DNA of 28,199 nt. Origin: DATEMK01 sp039914625 (GTDB lineage: Bacteria; Bacteroidota; Bacteroidia; AKYH767-A; OLB10). This document shows, piece by piece, positions 22,654 to 28,199 of this stretch. The stretch covers positions 1-28,199 of the forward strand of contig JBDSOU010000134.1 of assembly GCA_039914625.1 (NCBI GenBank), read 5' to 3'. The translations under genes were made by a program, and so were the position numbers. The first letter of the stretch is position 1; the number at the start of each line of letters is the position of its first letter. Below the pieces are notes generated by a model. That model ran no database searches, had not been told where the DNA came from, and worked only from the letters and a program-made list of their open reading frames with translations.

Positions 22654-22727
22654 TGATCCCAATTGGATTCGAACCAATGACCGCAAGTTTAGAAAACTTG
22701 TGCTCTATCCAGCTGAGCTATGGGACC
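22654..22727 (-). tRNA. tRNA-Arg (anticodon TCT)
   Basis: 74 bases. The acceptor stem GGTCCCA/TGGGATC has one G-U pair and discriminator A. The D arm reads AGCTCAGCTGGATAGAGC, the anticodon stem CAAGT/ACTTG carries loop TTTCTAA (anticodon TCT, decoding AGA/AGG), and the T loop is TTCGAAT. CCA is not encoded. It is the last gene of a three-tRNA minus-strand operon. Confidence 0.95.
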
Positions 22728-22755
22728 ATTAAAAAAACAAGCAGTAGACAATATA

Positions 22756-22792
22756 CAGTAGGCAAAAATTGCAAACTGGTGACTGCCTACTG
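22756..22792. repeat. 9-bp inverted repeat between tRNA-Pro and tRNA-Arg
   Basis: CAGTAGGCA (22756-22764) and TGCCTACTG (22784-22792) are perfect complements around a 19-base loop, embedded in GCAGTAGRCA-type short repeats. In the tRNA precursor it would form a hairpin between the two tRNAs. Confidence 0.7.
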
Positions 22793-22805
22793 CCTGTTCT
22801 TTAAG

Positions 22806-22880
22806 TCGGGGCGGCAAGATTCGAACTTGCGACCTCCTGGTCCCAAACCAGGCGCGATGACCGGACTACGCTACGCCCCG
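22806..22880 (-). tRNA. tRNA-Pro (anticodon TGG)
   Basis: 75 bases. The acceptor stem CGGGGCG/CGCCCCG is perfect, discriminator A. The anticodon stem CCTGG/CCAGG carries loop TTTGGGA (anticodon TGG), and the T loop is TTCGAAT. CCA is not encoded. Confidence 0.96.
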
Positions 22881-22954
22881 AAAATTATTTTAGAGTTTGA
22901 AACCCTTTTATTTTTATTTTCAACTTTAAATCCTTCAACCCGAATCCTTTCCTG

Positions 22955-23043
22955 CGGAGAGAGAGGGATTCGAACCCTCGGTACCCGTTTCCAGGTACGA
23001 CAGTTTAGCAAACTGTTCCTTTCGGCCTCTCAGGCACCTCTCC
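22955..23043 (-). tRNA. tRNA-Ser (anticodon GCT)
   Basis: 89 bases with the long variable arm of class II tRNAs (GTACCTGGAAACGGGTAC). The acceptor stem GGAGAGG/TCTCTCC has one G-U pair and discriminator G. The anticodon stem ACAGT/ACTGT carries loop TTGCTAA (anticodon GCT, decoding AGC/AGU). It is the first gene of the operon, 15 bases after the -7 element. Confidence 0.96.
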
Positions 23044-23057
23044 TTTTAGATGGGCGG

Positions 23058-23065
23058 CAAAGGTA
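23058..23065 (-). promoter_or_regulatory. -7 element (TACCTTTG) of the tRNA operon
   Basis: The complement of CAAAGGTA is TACCTTTG, a full TAnnTTTG match. The predicted transcript start falls a few bases upstream of tRNA-Ser. No TTG at -33 was found. Confidence 0.65.
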
Positions 23066-23181
23066 TAAAAAAATGATCTCCTTTCTTTCTATCTTTCAGT
23101 AAATTCTTTCCCGGAAAATATTTACCGCACCAATGGCACAACAAAAATTTATTTTTCAGTGTTCAATTCAACAATTTCCAT

Positions 23182-23189
23182 TAGGTTTG
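23182..23189 (+). promoter_or_regulatory. -7 element (TAGGTTTG) of the peptide-transport operon
   Basis: A full TAnnTTTG match 24 bases before the ATG at 23213. The -33 element is not clear. Confidence 0.55.
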
Positions 23190-23212
23190 TAACATAAGAT
23201 TTTATTTAACGC

Positions 23213-25075
23213 ATGAATGTTAAAAGGAATTTATTTCTTTTATTGTTGTCTTTTTCACAGTTGGTTATTGCCTGTGTCAACAAAAAAAATAATGCGCAGG
23301 ATACTACTGCAAGAGTAAATGATTCGCTTAAATATGTGAAGATTGCAGACGCTGAAAATTTTCTTCCTTCATGGTCAAAAGAGAACACGGTGGTTTACCA
23401 ATGGATTGCTGAACCGGATGTGCTTCATCCGACCAATGGCAATAACATACAGCGAACAGAAATTTTAGTCTATACACAGATGTTCCTGGTGTTTGTTGAT
23501 TTCCGGTCACTTGAGCTTATTCCCATTTTAATTAAACGTTTACCGGAAATTTCCCCTGATGGATTAAAAGTAACTTTTGAATTAAGAGATGGCCCTAAGT
23601 GGGATGATGGAGAGCCACTAAGCGTAGAGGATATTATTTTTACAGCTAAAGCAAACAAATGCCCTTTTGTTGACAATCCGAATAATAAACCTTATTGGGA
23701 CAATCTGAAAAACATTGAGCGCGATAGTGTGAATCCACGAAAATTCACTGCTGTAATGAAGCAGATTTATATGCACAATGTGGCATTCTGGGGGGATTAC
23801 CCGATCATGCAGCGCAAATTTATTGATCCTCTGAATATCTTGTCAAAGTTTTCATTCGAACAGTTTGATGATCCGAAATCCAGACTTGATCACAATAAAG
23901 AATTAAGGGATTGGGCAAATAATTTCAACAGTGCAAAATTTGGAAGAGAGATTGAAAACCTTCAGGGTCTTGGTCCATACAAAATTATTTCATGGGAGGC
24001 AGGGCAAACTATCACCCTCACAAGAAAAGAAAGTTATTGGGGAAATGCTCAAAACAGCATTTATGAAGCCTCCTATCCGGATAAAATTATTTTTAAAATT
24101 AACCGTGATGTGAACTCGCAGATTCTTGAATTCAAATCGCAGGCTGATGATGCATCAACCACAGTCAGTACCAAAACATTAATGGAACTGCAGAGTGATA
24201 CTAATTTTAATGCTAACTATAATTCGATGTTTACTGATTCTTATAATTATACTTACATCGGTATGAATACAAAACCTGATGGCATTAAACATAAAAAACT
24301 ATTTACTGATAAAAATGTGAGACGGGCGATTGCACTGCTCGTGCCCGTAAATGACATAAACAGGATATTGAATAAAGGAAAAAACAAAAGATCGGTGGGG
24401 CCGGTTTCTTTTTTAAAGCCTGATTTCAATTCAACTCTGAAACCTTTACCATGCGACATTGAGGAGGCAAAAAGACTTTTGACCGAAGCAGGCTGGAAAG
24501 ACACTGATGGTGATAATATTCTTGATAAAATAATTGACAATGAAAAAGTGAACATGGAGTTTAATTTTAATTATTTCACAACACAGGTAGAGTGGAAAGA
24601 TATGGCAACGATGGTTGCTGATGCTTTGTACAAAGCAGGTATTAAAGCAAATCTGACCCCTCTTGACTTTCCTGTTTTTTTTGCAAGCCAGCACCAGCAT
24701 GATTTTGACATGTTGCTTGCTTCATGGGGTCAATCCAGCACTCCCGAAGATTTTACTCAAACATGGCACACCAGCAGCTGGACAAATTTCGGATCAAATT
24801 TTACCGGATTTGGCAATTCTCTGACTGATGCATTGATTGATTCCATTAAAGCTACTTTAAACGATTCTCTGAGAAATGAAATGTCAAAAAGATTTCAGCA
24901 AATTGTTTATGATGAACAACCTTACGTTTTCTTATTTGCAACATTGCGCAGGAACATTATGCACAAGCGATTTGGAAACCAGGAGCTTTATTTTGAGCGA
25001 CCCGGTATTTTGCTGAACAATCTTAAATTACTAACGGGTACAAGTGTTGCTGTTCACGACAGTCCGACTCAATAA
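23213..25075 (+). CDS. Oligopeptide-type ABC transporter substrate-binding lipoprotein (SBP family 5)
   Basis: 620 residues. The signal part MNVKRNLFLLLLSFSQLVIA is followed by Cys21, a lipobox (LVIAC), so the protein is anchored to a membrane by lipid. The mature part has family 5 features: the N-terminal TEILVYTQMFLVFVDFRSLE, ISPDGLKVTFELRDGPKWDD then GEPLSVEDIIFTAKA, LGPYKIISWEAGQTITLTRK, ESYWG, NVRRAIALLVPVNDINRIL, and FDMLLASWGQSSTPEDFTQT near the C-terminus. Proteins of this class capture peptides, nickel or other small solutes for import. The ligand cannot be read. It is the first gene of an operon with two permeases, 23 bases before the first one. Confidence 0.93.
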   Translation: MNVKRNLFLLLLSFSQLVIACVNKKNNAQDTTARVNDSLKYVKIADAENFLPSWSKENTVVYQWIAEPDVLHPTNGNNIQRTEILVYTQMFLVFVDFRSLELIPILIKRLPEISPDGLKVTFELRDGPKWDDGEPLSVEDIIFTAKANKCPFVDNPNNKPYWDNLKNIERDSVNPRKFTAVMKQIYMHNVAFWGDYPIMQRKFIDPLNILSKFSFEQFDDPKSRLDHNKELRDWANNFNSAKFGREIENLQGLGPYKIISWEAGQTITLTRKESYWGNAQNSIYEASYPDKIIFKINRDVNSQILEFKSQADDASTTVSTKTLMELQSDTNFNANYNSMFTDSYNYTYIGMNTKPDGIKHKKLFTDKNVRRAIALLVPVNDINRILNKGKNKRSVGPVSFLKPDFNSTLKPLPCDIEEAKRLLTEAGWKDTDGDNILDKIIDNEKVNMEFNFNYFTTQVEWKDMATMVADALYKAGIKANLTPLDFPVFFASQHQHDFDMLLASWGQSSTPEDFTQTWHTSSWTNFGSNFTGFGNSLTDALIDSIKATLNDSLRNEMSKRFQQIVYDEQPYVFLFATLRRNIMHKRFGNQELYFERPGILLNNLKLLTGTSVAVHDSPTQ

Positions 25076-25098
25076 TCTTAAAAAGACTTCGTCCACGA

Positions 25099-26532
25099 AT
25101 GTCAAAATATATTTTAAGAAGAATTTTAATTTTTATTCCAACTCTTTTCATCATTACTCTTTTTGCTTTTATTATAAGTGTAAACGCTCCGGGCGATCCT
25201 GTTGACAGAATGATGTCTTCTCTAAAAAGCGGAGAAGAAACCGTGCAAAAAGAAAACTCAAAAGAATTAAAAACATACTGGAAAAAAAAATTAGGGCTTG
25301 ATCTGCCTTTGTTTTATTTTTCACTTCATGCCCTGTCAACCGCTGATACGTTATATAAAATTTATGATACATCGGAAAAAGAAACTCTTGAACGGTTAAT
25401 TTACAAATATGGAAATTGGAAAGAGATCAGTGCATATCATACTTCTTTATTGAATTTGGAAAAAAGGTTGGATAATAATACAACATTTGCTTTTTTGAAT
25501 GCAGATAAATTTATTCAACTGAAATATGAAATCTTTTCATTGAAATATATCTATGATAATAGCGCGATTGAATCACGTATAAAATCAATTCAAAAATTAA
25601 TGAGTGACGGAAATTCTCTGCCAGACATTGGAAATATTAAATCAAATTATGAAAGAATAAAAATAAAATCTACACCGTGGAAAAATTTTATACCTGTTAT
25701 AAGTTTTTATAAACACAATCAATACCATCGTTGGTTGTTTGGTGATGGAGTGTATTCAAAAGGAATTCTCAGAGGTGATTTCGGAATTTCTTACATTACA
25801 AAACAACCCGTATCGAAAGTAATTGGCGAAAGAATCGGGTGGTCGTTTTTTTTTATTTTAGTTGCTGTTATACTTGCTTACTTTATCAGCATTCCGGTTG
25901 GCGCAAAAGCAGGATCAAAAAAAGATTCCGCATTCGACAAGGTTTCATCTATTACACTTTTTGTTCTTTATTCATTGCCGGTTTTCTGGGTTGCGACATT
26001 GCTGCTTATGACATTTGCAAATCCCGATGTGCTATTTATTTTTCCTGCATCGGGTGTAAAACCTGCGAACGGATTTCCGGAGGCTGCTTCATTGTTTGAA
26101 AAAATAAAACTAACTCTTCCTTATCTTGTCCTGCCCGTTATATGTTATACGTATGGATCACTTGCATTTTTAGCGCGGACCATGCGTGTATCCATGCTGG
26201 AGGAAATCAATCGCGATTATGTTCGTACAGCAAGAGCAAAAGGATTATCCGAATCCAAAGTTATTTATAAACATGCTTTGCGCAATGTATTGTTTCCTGC
26301 AATTACTGTTTTTGCAAATTTTTTTCCTTTAGTCATCAGCGGTGTTGTGGTAATTGAAACTATTTTCACCATTCCGGGAATGGGGCTTGAAACATTCATT
26401 GCAATTCAAAATCAGAATTATCCTATGCTTATAGCAATATTTACAATTACGGGTATGCTCACGTTAGTAGGTTACCTTGTTTCGGATATATTGTATGCGT
26501 TGACCGATCCGAGAATTTCATTTTCTAAATAA
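25099..26532 (+). CDS. OppB/DppB-type ABC permease with a large periplasmic insertion
   Basis: 477 residues against about 310 for standard OppB. TM1 (YILRRILIFIPTLFIITLFA) and the GDPVDRMM segment are typical, and KLGLDLPLFYFSLHAL starts the usual first loop. The loop then holds about 140 extra residues (about 72-215: coiled, charged, with YKYGNWKEISAYHTS and NNTTFAFLNADKFIQLKYEI) before GILRGDFGISYITKQPVSKV returns to the family pattern. The EAA loop RDYVRTARAKGLSESKVIYK (373-392) should contact the ATPase. Six transmembrane segments in all. The insertion could bind the substrate-binding lipoprotein or a second partner. It starts 23 bases after the binding-protein gene and ends 14 bases before the second permease. 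Confidence 0.93.
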   Translation: MSKYILRRILIFIPTLFIITLFAFIISVNAPGDPVDRMMSSLKSGEETVQKENSKELKTYWKKKLGLDLPLFYFSLHALSTADTLYKIYDTSEKETLERLIYKYGNWKEISAYHTSLLNLEKRLDNNTTFAFLNADKFIQLKYEIFSLKYIYDNSAIESRIKSIQKLMSDGNSLPDIGNIKSNYERIKIKSTPWKNFIPVISFYKHNQYHRWLFGDGVYSKGILRGDFGISYITKQPVSKVIGERIGWSFFFILVAVILAYFISIPVGAKAGSKKDSAFDKVSSITLFVLYSLPVFWVATLLLMTFANPDVLFIFPASGVKPANGFPEAASLFEKIKLTLPYLVLPVICYTYGSLAFLARTMRVSMLEEINRDYVRTARAKGLSESKVIYKHALRNVLFPAITVFANFFPLVISGVVVIETIFTIPGMGLETFIAIQNQNYPMLIAIFTITGMLTLVGYLVSDILYALTDPRISFSK

Positions 26533-26546
26533 AAAAATCAGTTACA

Positions 26547-27866
26547 ATGAATGCTGCTTCACCAGGTTTCGAGTTCAAAGCCCATGCATTGAAATCATTC
26601 AGAAGAAATAAACCTGTTTTAATTAGTTTTTATATCCTTATTTTCCTTTTAATAATTGCTGTGCTTGCACCGGTCATTGCCAATGAAAAACCCTTGTATG
26701 TTTCTTATCAGAGCAATTCACTTTTCCCGGCTTTCAGTTTTAAAAAAAATATTCTCATCACAACCAATGAAGGAGAAGAACGATTACAATATGACCAGGT
26801 AGAATGGAAAAAAATAACATGTGATAAAATTATTTTTGCTCCTGTTGCATACTCCCCTTCTAAAACTGATTATACAAATTCAGATTATGTTTCTCCGAGC
26901 GGTGAGCAATTTTATATCAATGCAAACGGTGAGCAGAAAAAAATGCCGCTAAGGTTTAAGCATTGGTTGGGAACTGATAAATTAGGAAGAGATGTGATGG
27001 CAGGCCTCATTTACGGAACCAGAATTTCACTTACTGTCGGAATTTTCAGCATGGCGCTTGCTGCTTTAATCGGAATTATCCTCGGTGCGATTGCCGGTTA
27101 TTTCGGAGATTATAACTTAAAAATTTCAAGAGGGATTTTCTGGATGCTGGTGGCAGGAATGATTGTCGGGTATTTTTATTCATTTGAATTAAGAGGCTTT
27201 GCTTTAAAAGATGCATTGCAGGTTTCCACAGTTACTTTTTTATTTCAATTCCTGTCGAGCCTCATACTGTTTATTATTATCCTGGTTCTGTTTTATTTTG
27301 GAGGAAAATTGTTGAGCTTAATTTCATTTTTTAACAAGCAGGTTTTTATTAAAACGGATTCCATTGTAAGCAGGATTATTGAAATCCTTACATCCTTACC
27401 TTTATTAATTCTGATTATTTCCATTGCTGCAATTACACGTCCGTCTTTGATTAACCTTATATTAATTATCGGGCTTATTTCATGGACTGATATTGCACGC
27501 TTAACACGCGCTGAGTTTCTGAAGCTTCGTAATATTGAATTTATTGAAGCCGCCCGTGCATTAGGTTTCAGCCGGAGAAGAATTATTTTCCGTCATGTCC
27601 TGCCTAACGGTGTTGCGCCTGCCCTCATTGCCATTTCATTCGGCATTGCAGCTTCCATACTGATTGAATCTTCTTTGTCTTTCCTGGGCATTGGTGTGCA
27701 GCAGGATACCGTAACATGGGGTATGCTGCTTGCTAACGGACGTGAAAATTTCAGTGCATGGTGGTTAGTTGTTTTTCCGGGTATAGCAATATTTATTACG
27801 GTAACTGTGTTTAATATCTTTGGAGAAGGATTGCGGGATGCGCTGGATCCAAAGTTGAGAAGGTAG
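26547..27866 (+). CDS. OppC/DppC-type ABC permease with inserted segments
   Basis: 439 residues against about 300 for standard OppC. The N-terminal TM (PVLISFYILIFLLIIAVLAP) is followed by a 90-residue extra region (48-138), then HWLGTDKLGRDVMAGLIYGT (139-158), the hallmark of OppC. A second insertion (about 190-270) adds two hydrophobic helices (IFWMLVAGMIVGYFYSF and FLFQFLSSLILFIIILVLFY). The EAA loop IEFIEAARALGFSRRRIIFR (330-349) and the end WWLVVFPGIAIFITVTVFNI then FGEGLRDALDPKLRR are canonical. It forms the channel with the previous permease. No ATPase gene follows within the window, so the nucleotide-binding subunits must be further on or elsewhere. Confidence 0.93.
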   Translation: MNAASPGFEFKAHALKSFRRNKPVLISFYILIFLLIIAVLAPVIANEKPLYVSYQSNSLFPAFSFKKNILITTNEGEERLQYDQVEWKKITCDKIIFAPVAYSPSKTDYTNSDYVSPSGEQFYINANGEQKKMPLRFKHWLGTDKLGRDVMAGLIYGTRISLTVGIFSMALAALIGIILGAIAGYFGDYNLKISRGIFWMLVAGMIVGYFYSFELRGFALKDALQVSTVTFLFQFLSSLILFIIILVLFYFGGKLLSLISFFNKQVFIKTDSIVSRIIEILTSLPLLILIISIAAITRPSLINLILIIGLISWTDIARLTRAEFLKLRNIEFIEAARALGFSRRRIIFRHVLPNGVAPALIAISFGIAASILIESSLSFLGIGVQQDTVTWGMLLANGRENFSAWWLVVFPGIAIFITVTVFNIFGEGLRDALDPKLRR

Positions 27867-27880
27867 AAGCTGGAAGTAGG

Positions 27881-27950
27881 AAGTCATAAGTTGTAAGTCG
27901 TAAGTCGTAAGTCATTAGTCATAAGTCATAAGTCATAAGTCTGTAAGTTG
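27881..27950. repeat. Heptamer tandem repeat (AAGTCAT/AAGTCGT)
   Basis: About nine 7-base units in register: AAGTCAT, AAGTTGT, AAGTCGT (two), AAGTCAT, TAGTCAT, AAGTCAT (two), then a broken AAGTCTG. It starts 15 bases after the permease stop. Such heptamer arrays are common in Bacteroidota intergenic DNA. Confidence 0.85.
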
Positions 27951-28002
27951 AAAATTGGTTCCGCAGTACTCCGGAATGGTAATTGGTAATTGATCATTTT
28001 AA

Positions 28003-28031
28003 TTTGAATTGAATTTGTTTTCGTAAATTTG
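28003..28031 (+). promoter_or_regulatory. Bacteroidota promoter (TTTG - 17 bases - TAAATTTG)
   Basis: TTTG at 28003-28006 and TAAATTTG at 28024-28031 have the expected spacing for the primary sigma factor of this phylum. It is the best promoter in the window, 41 bases before the ATG at 28073. Confidence 0.75.
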
Positions 28032-28072
28032 GTTGGATATTGAAAAGCCGTACAGTAAAAAAAATTAAAGCC

Positions 28073-28199
28073 ATGAAAAAAATTGCGTTGTTCACGTTCC
28101 TTTTGCTTTTCAATACTGCGAAAATATTTTCGCAAAACTCAGATGTAAAACAGGATGAACCGAAATTTGAATTGCACCAGTTTTATTTAAAAGATCCTG
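28073..28199 (+). CDS. Start of an exported protein (partial, 3' end outside window)
   Basis: The first 42 codons are present. MKKIALFTFLLLFNTAKIFS is a clear signal peptide, probably cut before QNSDVKQDEPKFELHQFYLK. The mature part is too short to assign. A complete promoter stands directly upstream, so it is the first gene of its own unit and not part of the transporter operon. Confidence 0.8.
   Translation, partial: MKKIALFTFLLLFNTAKIFSQNSDVKQDEPKFELHQFYLKDP

Noticed and set aside
22653..23102. Plus-strand frame of 149 codons across the tRNAs
   Set aside because: Reads through three tRNA genes in antisense; peptides such as GFEPM are typical tRNA artefacts.
27881..27950. CRISPR or iteron origin
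   Set aside because: Seven-base slippage-type repeat with no replication gene nearby.

Overview
The window reads as a chromosomal segment from a Bacteroidota bacterium, most likely in the Chitinophagales/Sphingobacteriales range. The evidence is: two proteins ending in type IX secretion (T9SS) sorting domains; TAnnTTTG promoter elements typical of the phylum; A/T-rich leaders with almost no Shine-Dalgarno sequences; and many small stress proteins usual in soil and water Bacteroidota. No CRISPR array, rRNA, integrase or intact insertion sequence was seen.

Layout. 1-232 is the 3' end of a T9SS-secreted protein. 466-2464 holds a divergent pair (a baeRF-like small protein and a lysine-rich, histone-H1-like protein) and a lone GAF-domain protein. 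2785-4451 holds dodecin, an 18-cysteine four-helix-bundle metal-binding protein, a small lipoprotein and a secreted Met-rich protein, which together suggest metal handling. 4575-4823 is a paralogue of a later Gln-rich stress protein, broken by one stop at codon 5. 5000-5707 encodes a TerB-like protein. About 1.5 kb of decayed sequence follows, then a secreted six-repeat kelch protein (7258-8460) and another gene-poor stretch. 9339-12222 is a compact same-strand general-stress cluster: DUF892 ferritin-like, Gln-rich, lmo0937, YtxH, lipoprotein, Asn/Met-rich secreted and 17M-like proteins. A large HPII-type catalase (12549-14726) follows it.

14.9-21.2 kb looks like an accessory region. It holds a cytoplasmic trypsin-like protease flanked by 107-108 bp direct repeats, a 779-residue protein joining YD-type repeats to an AAA+ ATPase, a GYD-domain protein and a stand-alone patatin-like phospholipase. 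Members of at least two dispersed intergenic repeat families separate these genes, which gives a cassette-like look. The protease, ATPase and phospholipase types recur in anti-phage and stress systems, but a joint role here is only a hypothesis. Next comes a protein with three predicted helix-turn-helix units behind a perfect palindrome, a set of 21-bp tandem repeats, and a minus-strand tRNA operon (Ser-GCT, Pro-TGG, Arg-TCT) with a recognisable promoter and terminator.

23.2-27.9 kb is an operon for an oligopeptide-type ABC importer (lipoprotein binding protein and two permeases with unusual insertions). No ATPase gene lies in the window. A heptamer tandem repeat and the start of an exported protein close the window.
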